Source: Toxorhynchites rutilus septentrionalis
Lineage: Eukaryota > Arthropoda > Insecta > Diptera > Culicidae
Assembly (NCBI RefSeq): GCF_029784135.1
Contig: NC_073746.1
Location: 289,222,089 to 289,286,088, forward strand
Length of the DNA stretch: 64,000 bases
Direction of reading: 5' to 3'
In this document: positions 22,301 to 34,800 of the stretch, piece after piece
How positions within the stretch are numbered: position 1 is the stretch's first letter
Layout: the number at the start of each line of letters is the position of its first letter
Made by a program: the position numbers and the translations under genes
Notes under the pieces: generated by a model
The model's input: only the letters and a program-made list of their open reading frames with translations
Told to the model about the DNA's origin: nothing
Database searches by the model: none

Positions 22301-22540
22301 AAGGAACTTGGGATGAAATCAGAATGGTAAAAAGGAATTACCAGGATTGGGCAATTTGAAGATTTGATAAATGCAATAATCGGGAAATTAGGAAGGAAAT
22401 GCGATAATTGAGAAATGGAATACAAAAAGGATAAAAGGTTTAGAAATATCATCAAGGAAAATTTAGGAGAGCTGCCAATCCAGTATGCGAGAGGTTTATT
22501 TATCATTTCAGAAATTAAGTAATTTCAGCGCGGGCGAGAA

Positions 22541-23031
22541 TGTTGGTTACTGAACAATCCGAGAATATTTTACATTCGGTAAACCCCCACTTTTATGATT
22601 TGCTGCATGGGTGACCTTCGTTGGCTTTGGAAACCTGAAATTTACCAACACAAAAAAACCATGATACAAAACAAGGAGAGAAAGAGATAGGAGAAAGGAA
22701 GACAAACAAGAAATCATAAGAAACAAAAAAGAAGATGAAAAATAGAAGGTTTATAAAAAAGAGAGTTGGAAGAAACGGCCATTGGAACGGTCAAATTATT
22801 TATGTCATATTAAAATTACCTGTAAATAATATAAATGTGAATGAATTGTAAATATATGAGTTGTGAATTATAAATAAACAGACTGTAGTGCATATTCAAG
22901 TTGGTGCTGTGTTTATTTGGTGGTTACTCACCCCCCAAATTATAAACCCAGGAAGGAAAACCGCGACAGTCCCAGGTCGACGAAACGCAGGATAGGGTCC
23001 TGCGTATTGGCATCGAACCAGCTACCCAACA
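22541..23031 (+). repeat. 3' LTR of the BEL element
   Basis: 491 bp, same length and apparently the same sequence as the 5' LTR. It is preceded by GCGCGGGCGAGAA, the purine-rich stretch expected to prime plus-strand synthesis. It is followed directly by the CACCC duplication and the resumed tandem repeat. Confidence 0.92.
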
Positions 23032-23290
23032 CACCCTAAAACCTTCACATGCCAAATTTGGTTTCATTTGTTTGATTGATTCTCGAGTAACGCATATATT
23101 TGTGTTTCATTTGTATGGCAGCCCCTCTCAGAGAAGGGGGAGGGGCATCAAACTATCATGAAAACCTTCCCCGGCCCCAAAAACTCCTACATACCAATTT
23201 TCATGTCGATTGGTTCAGTAGTTTTTGAGTCCATAAGAATCAGACAGACAGACAGACAGACAGAATTCCATTTTTATATATATAGATATA
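23032..23290 (+). repeat. Tandem repeat block resumed, ending in a (GACA)n / TATATA tail
   Basis: Continues the repeat unit exactly where the BEL insertion cut it (CACCCTAAAACCTTCACATG). It then changes to a terminal segment, GGCATCAAACTATCATG and ACCAATTTTCATGTCGATTG, and ends in five GACA-like units and TTTTTATATATATAGATATAG. Such tails are typical of non-LTR or SINE-type 3' ends; the family is not certain. Confidence 0.6.
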
Positions 23291-23589
23291 GTATGGCAAT
23301 ATAAGATTAATACGAGCGAGCGAAACAAGAGATATGTTTCAAATAAGCACGCATTACTTGGCCACAGCCCAGATCGAGATGGATATAGATCTTCTTTATG
23401 CTGGAAAGCGTTTTCTAGGAGTAAAATTAGAAAACACTTTCCAAATTCAATTTGTAATGAGATGTAATATTATCACGCTCTTCACCAACAGCATCATTAG
23501 CAATGTGGATATCGTATCGTATACAACAGTCTTGCATTCCAGCCGGCCGTTTGGACTTTTTTTTTGGGTGCAATCCTCAAAAAAAATGA

Positions 23590-24112
23590 GAAAGAAAAAA
23601 AGAAAGAGATGTCTGCTCCCATACATACAAACATTTTAAAGCGTTGGAGGACAGATGACATTATTTGCCTTTTTGACGCTTCAAGGCATGAAATGATATG
23701 TTTTCTGTCGAAAATGAAATGCTTTCTGATACACTTTTTCCAACGAACAAGCCAGTCTTTGAAACACATCTTATAGCTGTATTCAGAAATTGCCTCCAAT
23801 TCACGCAGTGAATTCGTTTTTATGTCTTCAAAGCTGGCAAAACGAATCCCACGAAGCGGTAATTTGAGTTTCGGAAATAGGAAAAAGTCGAACGGGGTGA
23901 TGTCTGGAGAATACGGTGCTTGTTCAATCGCATTCGTGCCAGTTGCGGTCAAAAATTCGTTCACAATGATCGTTGGATTATCGTGGTGCAAAATCCAAAT
24001 GCTATCCTTCCACAAATCTGGACGTTTGCGACGATTTTTTTTCTTTCAAACGCCTCATAACGCCAAGATAGTACTTTGTATTGACCGTTTGGCTCTCCGG
24101 ACGAAATTCCGA
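23590..24112 (-). pseudogene. Mariner-type transposase relic (C-terminal part)
   Basis: On the minus strand the translation contains QTVNTKYYLGVMRRL, a one-base frameshift in an A-run near 24035, then WILHHDN, YSPDITPFDFFLFPKLKLPL and WLVRWKKCI. These are the hallmark blocks of mariner transposases: the second catalytic Asp in HHDN and the third in SPD. Residues usually present just after HHDN are missing, so spacing is reduced, and the N-terminal half including the first Asp is absent. No flanking termini were recognised. It is an old, inactive fragment that lies next to the inverted-repeat element at 24152. Confidence 0.8.
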
Positions 24113-24151
24113 ATTGACATCATATCAAAAATGCCGGGTGACAAAAAAGGG

Positions 24152-24312
24152 TTAATTTGTTCCTTATAACGCTGTAAACAAACTTGCACTCGGAACATAT
24201 AGCGGAACATATACTCGGAACATATAGAACTATATAACCTATCTATACAGGTTATTGAAAGCTATATGTTCCGAGTGCAAGTTTGTTTACAGCGTTATAA
24301 GGAACAAATTAA
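24152..24312. mobile_element. 161-bp MITE-like element with 52-bp perfect inverted repeats
   Basis: The arms 24152-24203 and 24261-24312 are exact reverse complements over 52 bp, from TTAATTTGTTCCTTATAACG to the inner GAACATATAGC. They are separated by 57 bp that repeats GGAACATATA twice more. Both ends are TTAA, the target used by piggyBac-type elements, but the terminus does not start with the usual CCC. Perfect pairing suggests either recent origin or gene-conversion-like maintenance. Confidence 0.7.
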
Positions 24313-24821
24313 ACTAAACAAAATTAAACTAAGTAAGATATTAAATTATGTGTAGGTTATCAATTTGTATTTAAAGAAAACAAAACTATTGAATTAGTCT
24401 TATGAAAAAATCATCATATCAAAATTTAATTTCAAAAAACAGTATAAAGGTGAAAATCAAACAAGCTGAATCACTTGTCATGTGATTTGGAAGAATAAAA
24501 AAGTAGTGTGTCGTATCGCAAATGGAATCATTGTACGATTTAGCTCGCTCGGATCTATGTAGTGATGTAATGATCCGTGTAATGTTGTTTCAAAATGCCT
24601 CAATCGTTGCTGGTTTATCCGAGTACTCGAAAGACTATACGTAACATCCCCCCAACACCACCATCACATTTTAAAAACAAAGGTGCTCCAAGGAAGTCAT
24701 TTTCTATTCAAGCCTATATTCCAAATAACTACAGCAATAGTTTAACAACCAAAGAATTCGAACATTCCGTAATGTTTTGTTGTTGAAGAGTCTGCACCTC
24801 GATTGCACCTCGCTTTGCTAA

Positions 24822-26267
24822 TACCAGAACAATCGGGAAGGTCATTCCTGTGAAACTGCATTGAACTTGGTGTTAGCAAAACGGAAAGAGAATTTAGAAT
24901 GTAAAGATACCATCATTGCTGTTTTCTTGGATCCTAAACGCGCTTTCGAGACAATTTCTAGGCCCTTGTTGTTGAATACGATTAAGCGCTTTGGAATTGC
25001 GAGTACTGCATATAAATGGTTTGAAAGTTATTTGTATGACAGAACTCAACGGACTATTTTTAATAATTTCATTTCCAGCCCCGTAGGGAATAATCTTGGA
25101 GTACCTCAGGGAACTGTATTAGGGCCCATTTTATTTATTATGTACATCAATGACATGCGACGAGTTTTACGATTCTGTGACATCAATCTTTTTGCTGTGT
25201 TATTCATTGCAGCTAATGATTTGAATCAGGTCGTGCTACATTTGAATGGAGATTTACATTCTTTAAGCAGATGGTTGAAGTATAAGCAGCTAAAATTGAA
25301 CATAAGTAAAACTAAATATATGGTAATTTCGCGAAATCGTTCTAATGAAAACTTCTCTATTGTAATTGATGATGAGACTATTGATCGCGTTCGGGAAATC
25401 AAATATCTTGGCGTGATTATTAATGACAAACTCAAGTTCAACACTCACATTGACAATGTCATCAAGAAAATTGCCAAAAAGTATGAAATCTTATGTCGAT
25501 TGAAAAACAATTTGACCATTCACAGCAAAATACTACTGTACAAATCAATCATCTCTCCTCATTTGGACTTTTGTTCTTCCATTCTATTTTTAGCCAATAA
25601 CACACAAATATCGAGGTTACAGCGCTAAAATGTAATAGGTTCACTTCCTCATCTTTGATGCTGGACGCTCTGCAATCCGTGAAGCAAAGAATTGTTTATT
25701 TAACTATGGTGTTCATTTTCAAAGTAGTTAACGGTTTGCTGCCTCGATATTTGAGTGATCGAGTTGAAAGAGGAAGTGATTTTCATAGATATAACACTAG
25801 AAACGCGAATGAATTGAGAACAACCAATTTCTTGACATGTTCTTCTTCTTCTTCTTCTTCTTCTTCTTCTTCTTCAATGGCACTAACGTTCCTAGAGTAA
25901 CTTCGCCGTCTCAACGTAGTATTACTTGCGTCATTTTTTATTAGTACTTAGTTGAGATTTCTATGCCAAATAACACGCCTTGAATGCATTCTGAGTGGCA
26001 AGCTCTAGAATACGCGTGATCACAGTGCCAGTCAGAGGAAATTTCTTTGACGAAAAATTCCCCCGACCAGATCGGGAATCGAATGTTAGTTATGACGCTA
26101 ACCACTCGGCCAAGGAAGCACTATTCTTGACATGTGCTTCACAAAATTCGCTGTATTTCAAAGGAATAAATGTTTTCAACTCGATGCCAAGACATATTAA
26201 ATGCGCTACAACACTTGAAGAATTTAAGAGGCACTGTATTTCACACATTAGAGCTGTATTTTTTTAA
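24822..26267 (+). pseudogene. Non-LTR retrotransposon reverse transcriptase relic
   Basis: RT blocks appear in order: NREGHSCETALNLV, FLDPKRAFETISRPLL, GVPQGTVLGPILFIMYINDM, LKLNISKTKYMVI, IKYLGVIIN and HLDFCSSILF. The catalytic box that should read like FADD is FAVLFIAAND: two Asp codons appear to be missing in frame, so the enzyme would be inactive. A frameshift lies near 25628. A Feilai-like SINE at 25841 splits the coding region, which resumes as LYFKGINVFNSMPRHIK and ends near 26267. An in-frame stop lies just upstream at 24819. The clade is uncertain (Jockey/CR1-like group). No endonuclease domain is attached. Confidence 0.85.
25841..26123 (-). repeat. Feilai-like SINE inserted in the RT relic
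   Basis: Target duplication TTCTTGACATGT at 25829-25840 and 26124-26135. On the minus strand the head has box A (GCCGAGTGGTTAGCGTC). The region around box B has lost about 10 bp compared with the copy at 5756 (GGGTGTTCGG is missing). The tail is a long GAA run (TTC on the plus strand). Because it splits the RT frame, it is younger than the LINE. Confidence 0.9.
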
Positions 26268-26580
26268 CAGCTGAGTTAATGTTTTTTTTTAATTTTTGAC
26301 GAAGAATAGTAACTGACGATGTTTTTTACGAACGGATAATTTTGTGTGGACAGTTTATTGCAGATTTTATTTATATTTTTTTTTCAACGAATACTTTATT
26401 AGACGAAGTTTTTAATGGATTATACAATGTAGAATTTGTTTCCATTTTATTATAATTTTTTTAAATTTGAATTTATCAGTATTATGTGTGTCATGATCTT
26501 GGTGATGATGGACTATTTTTATTTTTTATTTTGTTGTTTTCTTTTGTATTAGTTTAAAAAAAATAAAAGTAGTCTACAAA
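26268..26580 (+). other. Probable 3' untranslated part of the LINE relic
   Basis: T-rich sequence after the last RT-derived codons, ending around GTTTAAAAAAAATAAAAGT at 26552-26570. This could be the A-rich end of the LINE copy. No target duplication was found because the 5' end of the element is missing. Confidence 0.4.
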
Positions 26581-26973
26581 AGTTTGAGCCTCGTGCGCGT
26601 CGCACAGATATAAAGGATATAAAATAAAAGTTTTTGTGAGAACCGGTCTAGGATTTTTTCGTAAAGGAAAATTTCTCGACTTCTCTGGATGATCATTGTC
26701 TATCCAAAACTAGACTGGAGGTTGGACTTGTGCTCTGGTGGACCAATTGGCTGCAAGGGCCTTGTCGGGACCCTATCGGCTCTGCGGAGGACAACACTGA
26801 ATATTGGCTTCTCTTTTGATAATGTAATAAAATAATTTTTTTTGAATTTATACCTGTTGGTAATATATAATAATTTTTGGTTTTTTTGTTAAACAGATTT
26901 CAAAGCTGAGAAAAAATAATATCTTCTAGATAACTCGTCTTGCTCAAACCTCTGTAGGGGAAGGTGGCGGGAC

Positions 26974-27267
<294 letters not shown>

Positions 27268-30200
27268 TGACAAGTATCAAAGTAACTCGTTTTATTCTTA
27301 CTTTTAACGTAGGAATTCGACTTTAGGGAACTATTGTGGGTACAAATTGAAAAACACAAAATCATATTTCGAGAGCTTGTTGTTCAGTAATTTCCTAACG
27401 GATTTATGAGACATTTGCATCAGTGGACTTGGGAGCTCCCTAACAATTTATTCGAATGGAGAAAATTATACATTTTATTAAACTCGCTATCGAACAATTG
27501 AAAAATGTCATGTATCGACCAAGCGAAAATCCCGCGTTCTGGTTGGTCAATTGGCACAAGTAATCTGTACTCTTCCACTTGCTCATTCAATACAAATGAA
27601 TCTAATAAATTATGTATTTGGTTTGATTTCGTATCAAACCCAAAGTTCGAATTTTCATTCATGTGTCTATGAACTACAATACGTAAATTTTCTTCCAATA
27701 ACGTTTCATTTCAAATCTGACAGATTTTGGAATATATCAGATGGATAACGTTACGATTCTAAACTGGCAGATCTTTATGAGCATCTTATACAACTTAATA
27801 ATGTAAATATTCACACATTTTACATTACTTCTTCAGATTAGCCTCGTTATTAAGCAACTTCATCTCATTCGATGCGAAATAGAAACAGTACATTGTGTAC
27901 AATCAACAGCATCTTCGGATATCAAACAGATCTAACAATATTTTAGAGATAGACGGCTCGAGGAAAAAACACTAGCAATCAGAGCTACTATGATTTCAAT
28001 TACACCGAAAGTTCGTCATAAATTATACTCAAACCTCGCCTTTATGATACACTACTTCATGAAAAAAATTTAAATCCAATCGATGCATTGTTGAAAATCC
28101 ATTATATTTTGTTTACCGATTGTGAATATTGCACCACTTATTGCGGCTTTGTGACTCTTCTCTGTGGAGCATTTTTTTTTTTTTTTTTTTTTTTGCAATA
28201 ACAGAACAACACAAACACTCCGCTTGATTGATCTTGACGCGTTCGTTCCAATGGAGCGTAACTTGACAGGTGATAGCCAGCTTCAACACCCCCTTTGAAC
28301 AATGAACTAACCCGACCTGGTTTTATTTTTCCTAGCTCTTCGGCGGCCTCATCGACGGCGGGTACCAATGCGGTTGAGTAGAAATTGATTGATTGGCACT
28401 AATGATGACAAAACGTGTTACACACGCTATGTTAATATTTTTGACATGAAAACGATTACGCCCCCATTGCCGTCATCTGGGGTTACGTCGTACAAATTGA
28501 AAAATTGCATGAGTCTCCGAAGCTCTTCCGCATATCGTTTGCATATTCAATTAGCTCCGGCTCGAATGGCATTTGAAGTAGTTCAAATGAAATGATTCAC
28601 AAGCTCAACAAGTTTCGCAGTAGATTAGAGATTATCCCCCGAAGAAGAACCCCCACCGAAGGTTTTCTCTACCGAAGGGCGATTGCTAATGAGTGAAAAC
28701 AGCTCGCTTTGGAGAGGCGTCTCATCTGTCAAGGGCCTCCTGAGCGGCTGATCTTCATTCAAAGCGCGCTTTTCGTGCAAGAAAAAAAGATCCGATTTGT
28801 CCATCTAAATACCCTACGGGGGTAAAAAAATATATAGAACGGAATAAGTCAACGCTCAGCCGGTGTCGTAGGGCTTTTTTCTTCATTTTTCTTCAGAGCG
28901 ATCGTGAGTCGCTACTCGGCAGCGACTTGGTATGATAAATGGGGGAAAATCCACCGACGGAAGAACATTCTTACTTTATCTTCTTTCTTCTGTTGTTAGT
29001 TTTGGAGGATAGTACGCACAGCGTCATCAGGCGGAACATCGAAATTCGCCATCATCATAAATTATGCGTGGAGAATCAACGAATGTGTCTTCGCAAAATG
29101 CCGAAGGAACGAACTTTGCCGAACATCACCGGCATACTAATACTTTTGTCAAGCGGGAAACCAGCCAATGGAAAAAGGACAAATTATACAACAGATGCTT
29201 ATCGGTTGTACACATGTTGGTCGGCACCATACCCCATAATTTGCGTTGCCTTGAAGACATTTTAAATTATTTGCTTTCTACAATTTTATTGCCTTCATTG
29301 TTGCTATTATTATAATACTCCCCCTTATGGACGTTCACCCTCATCCGAGTGGGAGCCCATTCCCAGTGATAGAAAAGAAAATTCAAACGGGGCAATTGAA
29401 GGAAAAAAATGGGAGAAGGGAAAAATGGGGAGAAGTTATTTCCGACGATGTTTATTTACTTTGGCAGAGCATTGAAAGTACGAAGATAGCATGAACCAAA
29501 TTTGTTCCTTATTTGTTCTCGCCAAAATCATGTCCAGAATGAAACAAAGCCAGCGGATGCCCGCAGCATTTTTCGTTGTTGTTGCTGCAGCTGGTGGTGG
29601 ATTGCGAATGAAACAGCGTGAATGATTTATCTCTACCGGGAAAGTTCGTTTTTCCACTGTGCTCTAATCTGCCACAGCATGCAACCCGGCGTGTTCCTGA
29701 AGCTAATATCGGTCTCGATTTATTGGATCCTTTCGCAACGCGCGGAACGTGAACTTGTTGTGCGAAGATTGAATAAAATAATACCGGACGATGGAAAGCG
29801 CCAAAAAAAAAAGGATCAAGTTGATGCTCACAATTTATCATCTCGTTTGTCAATGACCGTAGGTGGGGAGGAGGTGGACAACGGTTGAAAGAAAAAATCG
29901 GTTTCGATTACAAGGGTCGGTTTTTATTTTCCATTTAACACCATTTACACCTTTCGAAAAATTTATTGTTTCGGAGGATGAAGTGGAAGCCTCCTATTCA
30001 TTGGAGAATGAACAATCTATATTTATAGACCCCACAAATCAAGGGACTTTCATCATTTGGGCAGATATTTCCTTTCGTTGTTGTAAATGGAAATTTGAGT
30101 TCTATCAGAAAAGGGGTTTCGCCTTTCAAAAAATCTGGCGTCTCGAGCATCACAAGTATCCATGGTATCTTCACTTTGATGTTTATTCAGGTGTTCCCTC

Positions 30201-32144
30201 ACACAAGGCGCGTTCTAAGGTGAACTGAACAAGAGATTTATTAACATAATCGAAGTTATTTATTTCATTCAAAACATTCTACTCGGAATTTCGATGGCCA
30301 AAAAATCTCAAACGTGTGTTTCAGATTGCCTTTCAGATTGGTCTTGAGTTAATTTATGGAGGACAACAAATGGACACATCTTTCGTAGGACATGACTTAG
30401 ACATAATTAATTAGGATATGCGCGGGTGGTAGCTCTGACCATTGACCGGAACGGAAGGTCCTTCGGCAGAAGGACGCTTCGATTATGATAGCTCAGGAAT
30501 CGGAATTTTGGATTTTAGAAATTTTGGTCTTGAAAAAAACTATTTGGGCTTAGCTTGCGATGGAGAATTAAAAAATACTTTGGAAAAATAAAACGCTTAA
30601 AAATACAGGTTAGACCCGATTATAAACAGACTTGGTTATACGACAAAAAAAAATTAGAGGAACAGAGTGCGAGCCAAATTTCCCATCAACCCATGACAAT
30701 GGTATATACATCATTTTAAAACGTGATTTGTAATATTTTACGAACATATGTTTTCCTTTGCGTGCTTAGATAAAGTGGACAACAATATCGAGAAGAAATA
30801 AGAAATCGATTTCTTTCTGTTTTTTCAAAGATTTTGTAGACTAACCTAATTTCTTTCAACTAAGTCAATTGAAAATTCAATTAACCTTATCAACCAGTTT
30901 ACATTCTATCCCGGAAAGGTTCCTGTAGAATCTTTCAATACAGGGATATTTTTATTTCAATGAAAAATTTGCTCTTCGTATTTGGTGATGTATAATTCAA
31001 TAACTAATGCTCGCATCGCAAAATGGAAGGCTGTTTAGAAAACTTTAAAAGCCTAGTGTGTCCTGAACACCTGTGAACTTTCCATGTTGATACGTTTACC
31101 CATTTATTTAGCCGATTTTTCTAAGTTTGGATTCAATTAGAGGAGCAGTTCATCGCAAATTGTACCACAAATACAAAATGCTCTGCGTACCCTCGGAATG
31201 AACGATTCATAACTTTCGTTTTCTTGTGTTTTAAAAAAAATATTTCTGTACGACATGGTTTTATCAGATCAAAGGAAAGGTGTTTGATAGGATTGATTAT
31301 ATTTGCTATTGACTTAGTTGGCAAAAAACGGCGTTAGTCCACAAAATCTATATAAAAATTGATCCTGGATCTGTTTGCCTTAAACTGGCTCTACTTCAAA
31401 AAGTACGCTGAGTATGACGATTATATTGCCTTCATTTGAAAGATGAGAAAATTTAATACAAAATATAGTTGTGAAGCGTCTAAATATATGGATTTTAATA
31501 ACATTTCGGAAGTGAAAAACATAAAAGTTACTTTTTTATAAGCTGTTATTGTTCTTTTTATTCCAAAAATTCATGATAGACTTGATTGTTTTTATCAACC
31601 AAATTGATGTTTTCTAACCGCTCTACAATTTGTTCTTTGGCCACAACATCTTTCTTAATTTTGCTGAAATATCATTCATCATCATCATCATCATCAATCA
31701 AAAACTTCAAATAAACTTTTTTTGTTCTACTGTACTTATGATAGCTAATTAACCTTCACCTTAACGTTGAAATATTATATTTGTTCTTGAAATAATTTAT
31801 GTATAATTTCTTTATGCCATAGCCTGGGAATTTATCAACCGCCTGTTGTGATAATCTACACCATAACCATATAAATATAGCGATGTGTTAAATATTATGT
31901 TGGTTTTTTCTATTTTCGTACAGAACTAAAATACGGTATAGTATGGTGTGGTGGAAAAAATTCTATGTAATATTAAATGACTGAATGGCCAATGAAGCAG
32001 TTTATGTTCTAGAAGCTCAAGGGAGACTCTGGATGGTCGAAAAATAACGGAATTACGTGATTTTTTTTTTCGGATATTGGAATTACGGTTGAGTGTTCAG
32101 GCATTTCGGGGATTGGTTACGTATATTTGAAAGTGTATTTTTTA
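27268..32144. other. About 4.9 kb of unassigned sequence
   Basis: No gene, RNA or shared repeat could be supported. Landmarks: a run of 23 T at 28172-28194; a more G+C-rich stretch at 28.2-29.9 kb with several short frames on both strands, none with a domain; CAGGTTAGACCCGATTATAA at about 30606, which resembles a pogo/Tigger-type terminus but has no partner; and a short ATCATC run at 31680. It may be host intergenic or intronic DNA. Confidence 0.4.
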
Positions 32145-32159
32145 TTTTTTGATGCCAAT

Positions 32160-32385
32160 TCTTGAATGGCGTCAACGTTCCCTGTAGAACTTTTGCCGTC
32201 TCAACGTATGCATTGACTAGCGTCATTTATTAATACTTAGTTGAGATTTCTTAATACGAATACGCGTGACCACAGTGCAAGTCGAAGGAAATTTCTTTTA
32301 CGAAAAACCCTCCGGCCAGAACGCGAATCGAACCCGAACACCCGGCATGATAATATGAGACGCTAACCACTCGGCCACGGGTGCA
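32160..32385 (-). repeat. Feilai-like SINE with internal deletion
   Basis: Flanked by an imperfect duplication TTTTT(T/C)GATGCCAAT at about 32146-32160 and 32387-32401. The minus-strand head has TGGCCGAGTGGTTAGCG and GGTTCGATTCGCG. About 45 bp of the body (the GCCTTGAATGCATTC to AGCTCTAG part) is missing compared with the copy at 5756. Confidence 0.85.
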
Positions 32386-32401
32386 CTTTTTCGATGCCAA
32401 T

Positions 32402-34259
32402 ATAGGAATTATTATGATGTTGGTAGTTGGGAAAATGTTAAAATGCAAAAAAAAACGATTTTTTCGACTTTCTAAAGTCCCCCTTTAATAAATAACATGT
32501 TTTCTGCCAATTTTCTCACACACTACCTCAAACATGATACCACCAGACTTCGATTGGTTAGGGCACAAGGGGTGAAGGGTTTCAAGGGCAACAATAGCAA
32601 AAGTCATATCTAACACTCATGCAACAAAAACCGTTATGATTTAAACCGTTATGATTGCCCTTAAATGTTAATTTGTAACTGAGCTACTAAATAGTTTTAT
32701 TTTGAGAGAGCAGAGTGCAGGACAAAAATTATGCTTCCATCAGTAATCGAGAGTTATGGAGAAGCATGGTGTCTGAGAAAAAATTGTAGAGAATCTTAGC
32801 GATTTTTCTCCTTCTTTTCCTTTGTTGTGGAGACTTAAAATTAATTCATCTCCGATACCAGTGGATAAATGCACGGACAATTTTTTCCATACTTTTTTAA
32901 AATCGAAATTCAAATTTCAAGGTGACGGTGGAAGGAATCCTCAAATGGCTGCCACAATGGCGCTCATTTCTTTCATCTCTCTCCCTCACCCCTCGCCCAA
33001 AATCAATAATTTTGCGAAACAGTGTGGAGAAAATGATTGTTTTCGCACACTTCCCATCAAGTAATATCAACCAAACTCTAATCGATTACTCACAAGATAT
33101 TAAATTTTCATCTGCCGTCGCAATGTATAGTGGAAAACGTCGGAAAACTCGAGCTAGTACTCTGAAAGTTGAATTCATTTTTCAATTTTCCGCAATGGTT
33201 TTGTTTGTATTGGTGAAAGCAACAATATCTTTTTGGCATTTCTGAGTCATAGCGTTTCATGTCATGAAAATCAATAAAATGAAATTGTGTTGATATCAAT
33301 ACAATTATTGTTTTCACGTTTAATGGGACTATAATGTAAGTTTTAGCAACTTTAACAACTTTGGTTAAGAAGGTACAGAGCTCGTAACACTGCCACGGCT
33401 ACGTCTGCTGTAAAAAAAAGTAGACGGAAAAGTATTACATTCAATCAAAATGCCTCGGCCAACGAAGAGAAGAGCCTAACCCTCCTCTCCAACGTGAATA
33501 TGTGAAAAAATACGATCAACGAAGGAAAATATTAAGGAATTATCAAGTTCGAGCCCCAATTCGCATGCGTTATAAATTCGCTCTTGTAATGCTCGAGTAT
33601 AATCAGAATTTTACTTCATATGCAAATACACCTTGTATATATATTTAAATTAGCAATTGTTCATCGGAACACTTCGTTCATACATTTTACTTTAGTATTG
33701 AATTGTTATTTTTTCAAATGTATTCTAAGACTCGTGCCAGTGAAGCTCCACACAGTCTGATAAGTGAATTTTACGTACAAAAATCTAAACAAAAGGTGTG
33801 CTTTGCTCTTCTCTCACAAACACTATTACCTCGTAAGAACACGTGATTTTACCTATACTACTACAATGGCTTCGTTCCACCTTCACCTTAAGCATTCTCG
33901 ATGTACATTTTTTCCGGAAAATACTTAGCTAACGAGAGAAATGTTTTGTATAATTTCAAATCAAAGTGTTTTTAGCCATTTCCCAACGACAAAGTCAAAG
34001 TCGTTTTCCCCATATACTCTCAGTCCTTTCAATTTATTGAAATAAATAAGAAATGAACATTTACAATATTGATTTTTATCCCATTTACTAGCATTGGTTG
34101 GTACGTACACTTTTATCCAAATATTCATATATATTGTAGGGGTTGTGCAATGAGATAAATAACGGTGTTGAGTATCTTTTCCAAAGTAACAAATGAAATG
34201 ATTAAAAATGAATTGAATGAATTGAATGAATTGTGATTAAAAATAATACTGCGAAATGT
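32402..34259. other. Unassigned AT-rich sequence
   Basis: No supported gene. Two overlapping frames near 32.82-33.25 kb have no domain. A GAATTGAAT-type short tandem lies at 34210-34232. Confidence 0.4.
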
Positions 34260-34468
34260 TTTTTCACGACAGCGATAGTGAAGAAGAGACCACGCTTATT
34301 CCACAGGAGGGAGTTGAGGGATATAAGTCTTTCGCTAAGTGAAAATGAGTGAGTTTGTCTGATATACGATTTCTACAAATAATTATTCTTTTGTTTTAAG
34401 ATTTGGGTAGTATTTCAGGCTTAGCCGAGAATCATTTTTAAAATATTTTATATACAACCATATTTCAG

Positions 34469-34800
34469 AAGCACTGCTATTCCTGCAGCTTCAAAATTAG
34501 CGGCCGCTTTGAACCTTCTGGCCAGTGGGTCGTACCAAATTAATGTAGGAGGAAACTTTTCACCTGGTATGGCTCAACCAACAGTTTCATCAGTGATCAA
34601 TGAAATGATGCCACTTTTGGAAAGAAGTTTATGCGAAAAATGGATACAACTTCGATTAATGAACCAAAGCAATATTTCTTCGACAAATTCAAGAAACCCG
34701 ATGCAGTTATGGTACTCTCATACTCTATGTAAAATGAACACATGTACTTTTTTCCACTCCAAAACTTCCCGCACCGAGGTCCCTCGCATATTTGAATACT
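34469..34800 (+). pseudogene. PIF/Harbinger-type transposase relic
   Basis: The frame reads RSTAIPAASKLAAALNLLAS, then GSYQINVGGNFSPGMAQPTVS and VINEM, matching the helix-turn-helix and linker region of Harbinger (DDE_Tnp_4) transposases. After KWIQ a frameshift moves the homology to another frame, which reads NEPKQYFFDKFKKPDAVM, the segment normally just before the first catalytic Asp. The catalytic CDGTH block is not recognisable beyond it. ATATTTCAG immediately before 34469 could be an intron acceptor; an upstream acidic phrase (HDSDSEEETTLIPQEG at about 34270) might be an earlier exon, which is weak. The relic is inactive. Confidence 0.7.

Larger units (their letters stand above)
18248..23031 (+). 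mobile_element. BEL/Pao-type LTR retrotransposon, complete but non-autonomous
   Basis: The element is 4784 bp, with two 491-bp direct LTRs that begin TGTTGG and end CCAACA, and a 5-bp duplication CACCC at 18243-18247 and 23032-23036. It contains a primer-binding site, a leader of about 1.5 kb, one gag-protease frame and then the 3' LTR. There is no room for reverse transcriptase, RNase H or integrase: only 240 bp separate the stop codon from the 3' LTR. The LTRs look identical by eye over the segments I compared, indicating recent insertion. Mobility would need polymerase and integrase supplied in trans. Confidence 0.93.

Noticed and set aside
28939..29265. 108-codon frame with a hydrophobic stretch (possible signal peptide)
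   Set aside because: The stretch FFLLLLVL comes from a T-rich run, another plus-strand frame overlaps, and no family is recognised.
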